Positions 1-5,105 of a stretch of DNA of 5,105 bases are shown one piece after another. The notes beneath the pieces were generated by a model that searched no databases, was not told the DNA's origin, and saw nothing but the letters and a program-made list of their open reading frames with translations. Source of the DNA: Desulfobacterales bacterium (GTDB taxonomy: Bacteria; Desulfobacterota; Desulfobacteria; Desulfobacterales; JAFDCJ01); assembly GCA_029932495.1 (NCBI GenBank), contig JAOZPY010000246.1:1-5105 (forward strand), read 5' to 3'. Numbering within the stretch: position 1 is the first letter of the stretch; each line of letters begins with the position of its first letter. The position numbers were made by a program, and so were the translations under genes.

Positions 1-2
1 AA

Positions 3-266
3 GAGATGATTGAAAACAATCTTCACCAGCTCAAAGCCGAGTTGCAGCAGCAGGGACTGGGTGCAGACAAGCTGGAAGTGTCGGTTTTCAATGATTCTCG
101 CGGCCAGGAGCAAACCCAGGAAAAACCGGAGTGGTTGAATTTTGAGCGAGGCGCCAACCATGGGCCGGCTGTTGAGACGCAAAGGGAAGAAAAACAACCG
201 GCGTCTGGCCATGTCTCGCTGCTCAGAGCCGCCGGCAGGGCGCTCAGCATCGACTATTTTGTCTGA
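3..266 (+). CDS. fliK: Flagellar hook-length control protein FliK, C-terminal end (partial, 5' end outside window)
   Basis: Only the last 87 residues are visible; the frame is open to the left edge, so the ATG at position 6 is probably an internal methionine. The first ~30 visible residues (EMIENNLHQLKAELQQQGLG, then a short V-x-V-type strand) match the end of the FliK C-terminal globular domain, where an amphipathic helix with repeated leucines is followed by a Gly-Leu turn and a beta strand. In this family the domain contacts the FlhB export switch and changes substrate specificity from hook to filament once the hook is full length. The remaining ~55 residues are a polar, Gln/Glu-rich, probably disordered tail ending in SIDYFV. 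Position immediately upstream of flgD and flgE supports the call. Stop TGA at 264-266; an 83-nt spacer precedes flgD. The fragment alone is short, so the identification rests partly on neighbours. Confidence 0.8.
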   Translation, partial: EMIENNLHQLKAELQQQGLGADKLEVSVFNDSRGQEQTQEKPEWLNFERGANHGPAVETQREEKQPASGHVSLLRAAGRALSIDYFV

Positions 267-349
267 CGATTTGGGATCCGCTGATGAGAGACCGGGGTCC
301 ACATTATTATAAAACTGTGTAACCAACATACAGGCGAAGGGAACAACCA

Positions 350-1078
350 ATGTCAATTGCTGCTTTGAATTCCGTGACCGATAATACAGCGGGAATCGCC
401 GCCGCCAAGCCGAATGCACTGGACAAAGACGCTTTTTTAAATCTTCTGATTGCCCAGCTGCAAAACCAGGACCCGTTGAATCCTACTGACAGCGTGGAAT
501 TCACGGCTCAGCTGGCCCAGTTCAGTTCCCTGGAACAGCTGGGCAATGTCAACGACAATCTGAAACAGCTTCGGGATGTGCAACAAGCCATGAACAACTC
601 CCAGGCCGTTTCGCTGATCGGTAAGGAAATTTTGGCTCAGGGAAATTCTTTGCAGCGATCCGACGGTCAGCCGGTGGACTGCAGTTTTTCCCTGGATCAG
701 GATGCGGCGGTTGCCGCGGTAACAATTTACGACAGCACCGGTGATTTCGTGAAATCCATCGAGGCTGACGACCTGGCGCAGGGCACCCATACCCTCGTGT
801 GGGACGGCACGGATCAAAACGGAAATTCAGCACCCAACGGCAGCTACACCTTTGAGGTCCAGGCCGCCGATGCCGATGGACGGGATATTGGTGCCGCCAC
901 CTTTTTCAGTGCAACCGTCGATGGCGTCACCTTTGAAAACAATAAAACTCTGCTGGTCTGCGATTCCCGGAAGGTCGCTCTAAGCGACCTGATCGAGGTA
1001 ACTGCGCCGTCAAATGCGACAAGCACTTCCCAGCAGTCATTGCCAAACAGCATGTCAATAACCAATGGAGGACATTAA
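350..1078 (+). CDS. flgD: Flagellar hook capping/scaffold protein FlgD
   Basis: FlgD sits at the tip of the growing hook and promotes polymerisation of FlgE subunits; it is exported by the flagellar type III system. The 242-residue protein has the usual layout. A conserved N-terminal hook-capping region (about residues 24-75) carries the signature LQNQDPLNPTD at 37-47, followed by FTAQLAQFSSLEQL. An FlgD Ig/FlgD-like beta domain (about 110-190) carries the hallmark W151-D152-G153 and PNGSYTF at 162-168. The first ~23 residues are Ala/Ser-rich and probably the export region. The start ATG is preceded by AAGGGA about 8 nt upstream. Cysteines at 111 and 204 are slightly unusual for an exported axial protein. 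The gene ends 2 nt before flgE, and the flgE Shine-Dalgarno lies in its last codons. Length is typical of the family. Confidence 0.96.
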   Translation: MSIAALNSVTDNTAGIAAAKPNALDKDAFLNLLIAQLQNQDPLNPTDSVEFTAQLAQFSSLEQLGNVNDNLKQLRDVQQAMNNSQAVSLIGKEILAQGNSLQRSDGQPVDCSFSLDQDAAVAAVTIYDSTGDFVKSIEADDLAQGTHTLVWDGTDQNGNSAPNGSYTFEVQAADADGRDIGAATFFSATVDGVTFENNKTLLVCDSRKVALSDLIEVTAPSNATSTSQQSLPNSMSITNGGH

Positions 1079-1080
1079 AA

Positions 1081-2310
1081 ATGATAGGTTCATTATTTGC
1101 CGGAATTTCAGGTTTAAACGCCAATGCCACCGCGATGACGGTCATCGGCGACAACATCGCCAATGTCAACACTGTCGCTTTCAAAACCAATCGATCGTCC
1201 TTTGCCAATGTGTTGAGCCAGTCTCTGGGCGGCTCTTCGGGATCGGATATCGGCCGCGGGGTCGAGTTCTGGGGCACCAGTCCCCTGTGGGACCAGGGAT
1301 CCCTTGAAAACACCGGCAGCGCCACGGACCTGGCGATCAATGGCAAGGGATTTTTTATTGTCAACGATTCCACTGGCGCTTCGTTCTATACCCGTGCCGG
1401 GCAGTTTCACCTGGATGATGAAGGCGACATGGTCAATCCCGACGGACTGATCGTCCAGGGCTTTGAGATTGACTCCAGCGGCAACCTCGGAAACCTCACC
1501 GATGTCAGCATTCCCGGCGAAAGGATTTCAGCCCCATCGGCCACCACCGAGCTTAGCTTCGATGTCAACCTGGATGCTTCCAGCGCCACGGGAGATTCCT
1601 ATGCGACTTCCCAGACCGTCTATGATTCCCTTGGCAACGCCATTCCGCTGACGCTGACTTTCACCAAACAGGCCGCCGCCCAGACCTGGCAGGTCGCGGC
1701 TTCGGTCGCGTCTCCCAATGGCCCGGTGACCATCAACGGGTCGGCTACCGCCGCGCTGACCTTCGACAGCTCCGGTAATCTGACCGCACCGGCCTCGGAC
1801 CGCACCCTGGCCATTACCCTGGCCAACGGGGCGGCCACGCCCCTGTCAATTACCTGGGACCTGTATGATGCCAGCGGTACCAGCTTGGGGGATCTGACGG
1901 GGTATTCTTCACCGTCTGCCACGACCTTCCAGTACCAGGACGGCTATGCTTCCGGTGTGCTGCGGGGGATTTCCGTGGATGAAGAAGGGGTGGTCACGGC
2001 AGCTTACTCCAACGGGCAGCTGACTCCCGTGTTTCAAATCGGCCTGGCTGATTTTGCAAGTTATTATGGATTGGAAAAGAAAGGCAAAAACCTGTATGCC
2101 GAATCCACCAGTTCGGGCCAACCAATGCCCGGAGTGGCCGGCAACGGGCGTATGGGCAGCATCACGGCCAAAGCCATCGAAATGTCCAACGTGGATCTGG
2201 CCCAGGAGTTTGTCAAAATGATTACCACCCAGCGCGCTTTTCAGGCCAACTCCCGGGTGATTACCACCAGTGATGAAATTCTTTCAGAACTGATCAATAT
2301 TAAACGCTAA
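1081..2310 (+). CDS. flgE: Flagellar hook protein FlgE
   Basis: FlgE is the structural subunit of the hook, the flexible joint between rod and filament, assembled outside the cell under the FlgD cap. The 409-residue product has both terminal coiled-coil elements of flagellar axial proteins. The N-terminal flg_bb_rod-type segment has DNIANVNTVAFK at 24-35. The C-terminal helix (367-409) contains SNVDLAQEFVKMITTQRAF and ends in a typical SELINIKR. Between them are the FlgE/F/G core motifs TDLAINGKGFF (82-92) and TRAGQF (104-109), and a Ser/Thr/Ala-rich central domain exposed on the hook surface. The position-33 residue is Ala where the family often has Gly. The protein has no cysteine, as is common for axial proteins. 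GGAGG at 1067-1071 gives a 9-nt spacing to the ATG. Length is close to that of enteric FlgE (about 400). A strong terminator follows. Confidence 0.96.
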   Translation: MIGSLFAGISGLNANATAMTVIGDNIANVNTVAFKTNRSSFANVLSQSLGGSSGSDIGRGVEFWGTSPLWDQGSLENTGSATDLAINGKGFFIVNDSTGASFYTRAGQFHLDDEGDMVNPDGLIVQGFEIDSSGNLGNLTDVSIPGERISAPSATTELSFDVNLDASSATGDSYATSQTVYDSLGNAIPLTLTFTKQAAAQTWQVAASVASPNGPVTINGSATAALTFDSSGNLTAPASDRTLAITLANGAATPLSITWDLYDASGTSLGDLTGYSSPSATTFQYQDGYASGVLRGISVDEEGVVTAAYSNGQLTPVFQIGLADFASYYGLEKKGKNLYAESTSSGQPMPGVAGNGRMGSITAKAIEMSNVDLAQEFVKMITTQRAFQANSRVITTSDEILSELINIKR

Positions 2311-2323
2311 CAGTAAATTATAG

Positions 2324-2377
2324 GGCGGCGGGTTTCAGGCCGGGTCCGGGTGCCCGCCTGAAGCCGCCGTCGTTTTT
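2324..2377 (+). terminator. Rho-independent terminator after flgE
   Basis: The arm GGCGGC (2324-2329) pairs with GCCGCC (2363-2368), and TTCAGGC (2334-2340) pairs with GCCTGAA (2356-2362); a GGG/CCC extension continues towards the loop. The left arm has a 4-nt bulge (GGGT) and a single bulged C. The stem is followed by GTCGTTTTTA, a T-run of five. It begins 14 nt after the flgE stop codon. The hairpin is very GC-rich and long, and the T-tract directly adjoins it. It should end most transcripts arriving from fliK-flgD-flgE, implying a separate promoter for fliL onwards. Folding was done by eye. Confidence 0.8.
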
Positions 2378-2655
2378 AATCATTCAGATTGTTTTTGCTG
2401 TCCAGAAATTAAGGGCTCTCATGATCTGGTCTTTGCGGCCGGATGGTTGATATAGATACCATCGTCAAGGACTTGACTGCCGCCTGCAAAATTGACGCCG
2501 ACCTGTCTTCTACGGGTCCGCAGCCCTCGACTTCGTGCAGCGCGGTGTCGATCAGCAAAAACGCCGATTTCGTATTTTTCAATATAAATTCCAACAGTTG
2601 AATATAATCCTCCACACGCAGCCCGCCACTGACTGACACCTGCCGCCAATATTCC

Positions 2656-2676
2656 GGTGGCACAATACTTGCTACC
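2656..2676. repeat. Imperfect 21-bp inverted repeat overlapping the sigma-54 promoter
   Basis: The left arm GGTGGCA (2656-2662) is the inverted complement of the right arm TGCTACC (2670-2676) except for one base, around a 7-nt centre. It coincides almost exactly with the -24/-12 promoter core. It may be a binding site, or simply a consequence of the partly symmetric TGGCA/TTGC promoter elements extended by chance. No second copy was noticed in the window. Confidence 0.35.
2658..2673 (+). promoter_or_regulatory. Sigma-54 (RpoN) promoter for fliL-fliM-fliN-fliO
   Basis: TGGCAC (2658-2663), a 5-nt spacer AATAC, then TTGCT (2669-2673) fits the -24/-12 consensus TGGCAC-N5-TTGCW. The invariant GG (2659-2660) and GC (2671-2672) are separated by the required 10 bp. 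Transcription would start near 2683-2685, about 270 nt upstream of the fliL start. The site faces the fliL operon and lies downstream of the flgE terminator, where a new promoter is needed. RpoN together with an enhancer-binding protein controls mid-class flagellar genes in many bacteria. I could not identify the activator site. The long leader and the position inside a possible relic gene are the main reservations. Confidence 0.7.
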
Positions 2677-2728
2677 ACACATAGTGGTCGACAAACCTGA
2701 AACCGATTCCATCACGAGGCCTTGGCCA

Positions 2729-2884
2729 ATGAGCTGTCGCACGGGCTTTGGCGGTTCGACGTTGGGCCGATTGACATCTGGCCGGTGCCAGGGTTGCAAA
2801 GCGTTAATTATTTTGCCGATGTCGAAAAAAAGACCGGGTGGACTGCGTCGCCGGGCACGCCTATTTGCAGGCAGCGTTTGGTAA
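2729..2884 (+). CDS. Doubtful small ORF, 51 residues, in the leader of the fliL operon
   Basis: This ATG-initiated frame is the only one of note lying wholly downstream of the predicted sigma-54 start. GAGG at 2716-2719 is 9 nt upstream of the ATG. The product is small and basic, with a Cys at residue 3 and a CQGC pair (one CxxC) near the middle followed by LIILP, then an Arg/Lys-rich tail (KKRPGGLRRRARLF). I recognise no family. A single CxxC and an odd composition are weak evidence, and the same DNA reads as a possible motB relic in other frames. It is listed only so the stretch is documented; it is more likely not a gene. Confidence 0.12.
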   Translation: MSCRTGFGGSTLGRLTSGRCQGCKALIILPMSKKRPGGLRRRARLFAGSVW

Positions 2885-2952
2885 TTTATCGGTGAATAGC
2901 GACCGAAGTTTACGGGTGAAAATTATTCCGCTAACGGAGGCTGAGAGGTAAC

Positions 2953-3420
2953 ATGTCAAACAAGATTCTTGTCATACTCATCGGTTTTCTGGTTGTACTG
3001 ATGCTGGGTCTGGGCGGCGGATTGTTTATGATGTGGAGCAAAATGTCAGCACTGGACAATCAGTTCAAGGCGCAAAAGAGCGAACAGTCGGGTCAGCCGG
3101 CTGTCCTGGAAGAGCCGCTGGGGCCCATTGTTTCCCTGGACACTTTTATCGTCAATCTTGCCGACAAGGGTGGCACGCGCTATCTGCGGTTAACCATCGA
3201 TCTGGAGCTGGGAACAAAGGAGCTGGAAAAAGAAATTGAAAAACGCCTGCCCCAGGTTCGGGACAGTATTTTGATGATTTTACCCACCAAGCGCTTTGCC
3301 GATATCAACACCGCCGCGGGCAAGATCGCTTTGAGAAACGAGATCATGGAAAAGCTTAACAGCTTTTTATCCATGGGGAAGGTCACCAACATTTTTTTTA
3401 AAGAATTTGTAGTCCAATAA
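2953..3420 (+). CDS. fliL: Flagellar basal body-associated protein FliL
   Basis: FliL is a single-pass inner-membrane protein that surrounds the MotAB stator near the basal body and supports torque or stator stability. The 155-residue product has a short cytoplasmic start, one strongly hydrophobic segment (about residues 5-28), a polar Gln/Glu/Ser linker (about 29-56), and a periplasmic FliL domain (about 57-155). That domain shows the family patterns PIVSLDTFIVNLAD, RYLRLTIDLEL, VRDSILMILPTKRFADI and the final FFKEFVVQ; the family typically ends in a similar F-T-x-F-V-x-Q. Length is typical. The ATG is preceded by GGAGG (2936-2940) and GAGAGG (2943-2948), both within the last codons of the possible motB relic. 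It is the first gene after the predicted sigma-54 promoter and is followed by fliM after 11 nt. Confidence 0.95.
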   Translation: MSNKILVILIGFLVVLMLGLGGGLFMMWSKMSALDNQFKAQKSEQSGQPAVLEEPLGPIVSLDTFIVNLADKGGTRYLRLTIDLELGTKELEKEIEKRLPQVRDSILMILPTKRFADINTAAGKIALRNEIMEKLNSFLSMGKVTNIFFKEFVVQ

Positions 3421-3431
3421 AAGGCGCAGAT

Positions 3432-4412
3432 ATGTCCGATCAGATTTTATCTCAAGAAGAAATCGATGCGCTCCTGTCGGCCATGGACAAGGGCGAAGTC
3501 GATCTTGAGCAACAAACTGATTATGAAGCGGAAATTGCTCCGTACAATCTGACTTCCCAGAACATCATGTTGAGAGATCAATTCCATGCTCTGGAAGAAG
3601 TCTATGACAAATTCGCGACATTGGCCGAGACATGGATTTCCTCCTCGCTGCAGCAGACGATCGAGGTTGAGTTTGTCTCCACTGAGATGGTGAAATACCA
3701 GGATTGCATCAGCGCATTTTCAAACCCAACCAGTTTTACCCTTTTTGCCATGGAACCGCTGATCGGAACCGCCATGATGGCCCTTGAACCCCGTCTGGTT
3801 TACTCGCTGATTGACTGCATGTTCAGCGGAGACGGAAAACCCATCGAAAGGATGCGGGAGTTTACTCCCATTGAACAGCGGATGATGGGAAAATTTGCCA
3901 CCGAAGTGTTGAATGGTCTGCAAAAAGCATGGGGTGTTATTTACCCGGTGAAGATCAAACTTAAAAAAACCGAGATCAAGCCGGAATTTGTGCACCTGGC
4001 ATCGCCCGCCGATCTGATTGTCGTTATTATTTTTGCTATCAAGGGGGATGAATTTTCCGGCAATCTCCACCTTTGCATCCCTTACCTGATGCTAGAGCCG
4101 ATTAAAGACAAGCTGTCTTCAAAATATTTGCGTGAAAAAGATCGGGAGTACACCTGGGGGGAACAACTTCAAACCCTGTTGCAGGACACGCCGGTGACCG
4201 TCATCGCCGAACTGGGCACCACAGTAAAAAGCATCCGGGATTTGCTTAACCTGCAGGTCAACGATGTGCTGCAGCTCAACACCGGACCCGAGGACCTTGT
4301 CACCCTGTGTGTTGATTATATTCCGAAATTTTACGGTTTTCCGGGTATTATCAAAGGAAATCGGGCTGTTGAAATTGCATCCCTGATTCATAAGAACGGA
4401 GATGAAAAATAG
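3432..4412 (+). CDS. fliM: Flagellar motor switch protein FliM
   Basis: FliM forms the middle of the cytoplasmic C-ring. It binds CheY-P, contacts FliG, and with FliN sets rotation direction. The 326-residue protein has the CheY-binding N-terminal peptide ILSQEEIDALL at residues 5-15, an acidic linker, a CheC-like middle domain (about 40-235) and a C-terminal SpoA domain (about 245-320) ending IIKGNRAVEIASLI. In the FliG-contacting loop, usually G-G-x-G, this protein reads S132-G133-D134-G135. FTPIEQRMMGK shortly after is a typical FliM helix. The presence of the CheY-binding peptide suggests control by chemotaxis. The ribosome site is a modest AAGG (3421-3424), 7 nt before the ATG, directly after the fliL stop. 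fliN follows after 2 nt. Confidence 0.97.
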   Translation: MSDQILSQEEIDALLSAMDKGEVDLEQQTDYEAEIAPYNLTSQNIMLRDQFHALEEVYDKFATLAETWISSSLQQTIEVEFVSTEMVKYQDCISAFSNPTSFTLFAMEPLIGTAMMALEPRLVYSLIDCMFSGDGKPIERMREFTPIEQRMMGKFATEVLNGLQKAWGVIYPVKIKLKKTEIKPEFVHLASPADLIVVIIFAIKGDEFSGNLHLCIPYLMLEPIKDKLSSKYLREKDREYTWGEQLQTLLQDTPVTVIAELGTTVKSIRDLLNLQVNDVLQLNTGPEDLVTLCVDYIPKFYGFPGIIKGNRAVEIASLIHKNGDEK

Positions 4413-4414
4413 TT

Positions 4415-4816
4415 ATGGCCACATCTGAAGAAAATAAGGGTGCCGGGCAAGCCAACGATGCGGATGGCACCCGGGCATTTGAGGAATCTGGCGGACAGGC
4501 AACCGCCGAATCCACGGGGACCGAGGATACAGGCTCCGCTGCGCGGTCTGATGACTCCATGAACATGGAATTTGTGCTGGATATTCCGCTCGAAGTCACT
4601 GTTGAGCTGGGCCGGACTAAAATGCTGATCAATGACCTGCTTAAACTCGGCCAGGGTTCGGTGATCGAATTGACAAAGATCGCCGGTGAAAGCCTGGAGA
4701 TTCTTGCCAATCAGAAGCCCATCGCACGGGGTGAAGTGGTGGTTGTCAATGAAAAATACGGCGTTCGGCTGACAGAAGTCATCAGTCCCATGGAACGCAT
4801 TGAGAGACTGCGATGA
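4415..4816 (+). CDS. fliN: Flagellar motor switch protein FliN
   Basis: FliN forms the base of the C-ring with FliM and docks the FliH-FliI export ATPase complex. The 133-residue product has an acidic, Ala/Gly/Thr/Ser-rich disordered N-terminus (residues 1-48) and a SpoA/FliN domain (about 50-128). The domain carries FVLDIPLEVTVELGRTKM, LLKLGQGSVIEL, PIARGEVVVVNEKYGVRLTE in successive strands, ending near ISPMERIERL. The chosen ATG is 2 nt after the fliM stop with GGAG at 4398-4401; internal methionines at 49 and 51 lack a comparable ribosome site. The stop codon TGA overlaps the fliO start. The variable N-terminal extension is normal for the family and is here compositionally distinct from the conserved part. 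Confidence 0.96.
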   Translation: MATSEENKGAGQANDADGTRAFEESGGQATAESTGTEDTGSAARSDDSMNMEFVLDIPLEVTVELGRTKMLINDLLKLGQGSVIELTKIAGESLEILANQKPIARGEVVVVNEKYGVRLTEVISPMERIERLR

Positions 4817-5105
4817 ATGCGGCTCCAAACCTGATTTCGACGTCACTGCAGATGCTGACTGCCTTGGGAGTTGTCCTGGGCGGTTTGTTTGTCTGTTACT
4901 ATGTGGCCAAGCGCTTTATCAAACGCGATGTCGGCGGTTCACAACAAACCGCGATCCGGATTTTGGCCAGTCGCTATATCGGGGTCAAAAAAAATATCGC
5001 CCTGGTGGAAGTTCCCGGAGTTGTGCTGGTACTGGGCATTTCAAATGATCGCATCTCGCTGTTGACAACCATTGAGGATCCTGTGGCCCTGGAAGGTCTG
5101 CGCCG
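4813..5105 (+). CDS. fliO: Flagellar biosynthesis protein FliO (partial, 3' end outside window)
   Basis: The ATG overlaps the fliN stop as ATGA (4813-4816), a common coupling arrangement, with GAGAG about 6 nt upstream. Ninety-seven codons are visible and remain open to the right edge. FliO is a small, poorly conserved inner-membrane protein that helps assemble the FliP-FliQ-FliR export gate. The visible sequence shows the family layout: a short periplasmic N-terminus, one membrane segment (about residues 11-32, LQMLTALGVVLGGLFVCYYV), basic residues just inside (KRFIKR), and then a cytoplasmic beta-rich domain. That domain has IRILASRYIGVKKNIALVEV, PGVVLVLGIS and an ISLLTTIEDP segment, matching the family's typical 'R-x-L-G-x-K-x-x-I-x-L-V-E-V... 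L-V-L-G-V-T' pattern. Its place after fliN is the standard one; fliP would be expected next. Confidence 0.93.
   Translation, partial: MNAAPNLISTSLQMLTALGVVLGGLFVCYYVAKRFIKRDVGGSQQTAIRILASRYIGVKKNIALVEVPGVVLVLGISNDRISLLTTIEDPVALEGLR

Larger units (their letters stand above)
2443..2951 (+). pseudogene. Possible decayed motB-like (OmpA/MotB periplasmic domain) relic
   Basis: No intact gene fills this gap, but plus-strand pieces look like a broken MotB periplasmic region. Piece 1 (2443-2598) has IVKDLTAACK and then VSISKNADFVFFNINSNS, resembling the strand leading to the MotB 'FDSGSA' motif; it stops at TGA 2599 with TAA 2605 just after. Piece 2 (same frame, from 2701 after TGA 2698) has WRFDVGPIDIWPV, comparable to the 'I-x-GHTD-x-x-P' motif, and SVNYFADVEKK. 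A frame change at the A7 run (2825-2831) leads into piece 3: VAGHAYLQAAFGNLSVNS then DRSLRVKIIPLTEAER, like the 'V-x-GYGE...NRRVEI' C-terminus. The last piece ends at TAA 2949-2951, one base before the fliL ATG, as expected for an operon partner. The span (~170 codons) matches a MotB periplasmic part; the transmembrane N-terminus and motA are absent. The similarity is judged from memory and is imperfect; the stretch could instead be non-coding. Confidence 0.38.

Noticed and set aside
267..349. Possible promoter or terminator in the fliK-flgD spacer
   Set aside because: There is an AT-rich TATTAT/TATAAA stretch near 305-313 but no -35 at acceptable spacing and no sigma-54 or sigma-28 match. 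A weak GGATCC/GGGGTCC hairpin has no T-run.
927..1373. Minus-strand 148-residue open frame across the flgD-flgE junction
   Set aside because: It is a shadow of two strongly supported genes on the opposite strand, with no family similarity or ribosome site.
2409..2678. Minus-strand 89-residue open frame in the flgE-fliL gap
   Set aside because: It has a GTG start with no ribosome site and no recognisable family, lies opposite to all neighbours, and its start falls within the sigma-54 promoter. The middle (VEDYIQLLEFILKNTKSAFLL) looks protein-like, so it is the best antisense candidate, but the evidence is insufficient.
2657..2728. Upstream extension (GTG at 2657) of the plus-strand frame ending at 2884
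   Set aside because: The GTG lies inside the predicted sigma-54 promoter, upstream of the expected transcript start, and has no ribosome site; only the ATG at 2729 could be used from that transcript.
2783..2798. Second GG-N10-GC sigma-54-like match (CGGTGC...TTGCA)
   Set aside because: Spacing is right but the -24 element matches poorly (CGGTGC against TGGCAC). This level of match is expected by chance.
2419..2799. Minus-strand 126-residue open frame in the same gap
   Set aside because: It has a TTG start, is rich in Arg/Gly/Cys with no recognisable motif, and overlaps the other minus-strand frame almost entirely. It is probably a chance frame.

Overview
The window is part of a chromosomal flagellar gene cluster, and every confident gene lies on the plus strand. 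From left to right it holds the 3' end of fliK (hook-length control), flgD (hook cap/scaffold), flgE (hook protein), a gap of about 640 bp, then fliL, fliM, fliN and the 5' part of fliO, which runs off the right edge. Protein sequences and gene order fit a Gram-negative flagellated bacterium. The fliK-flgD-flgE / fliL-fliM-fliN-fliO arrangement and a sigma-54-type promoter resemble Desulfobacterota (former Deltaproteobacteria, Desulfobacterales-like). This assignment is inferred from recall, not from a search.

The left block (1-2310) encodes the rod-hook export and assembly part. FliK measures hook length, FlgD caps the growing hook and FlgE builds it. flgD and flgE are separated by 2 nt and are clearly co-transcribed. 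A GC-rich hairpin followed by a T-run (2324-2377) looks like a Rho-independent terminator closing this unit.

The right block (2953-5105) encodes the inner-membrane and switch part. FliL is the stator-associated membrane protein, FliM and FliN form the C-ring switch, and FliO is an export-gate assembly factor. Junctions are tight (11 nt, 2 nt and a 4-nt ATGA overlap), so this is one operon that probably continues rightward into the export genes.

The gap between the blocks (2311-2952) is the most interesting part. It has no convincing intact gene. Read on the plus strand with several stops and frame changes, it yields pieces resembling the periplasmic OmpA/MotB-like part of a stator protein, and the last piece ends at a TAA one base before the fliL ATG. 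This suggests a decayed motB, with no trace of motA. Within it lies an excellent match to a sigma-54 promoter (TGGCAC-N5-TTGCT, 2658-2673) pointing at fliL, which would give the downstream operon its own start after the flgE terminator. The rest of the window is an ordinary, well-preserved flagellar locus; I see no mobile elements, tRNA/rRNA genes or CRISPR arrays.
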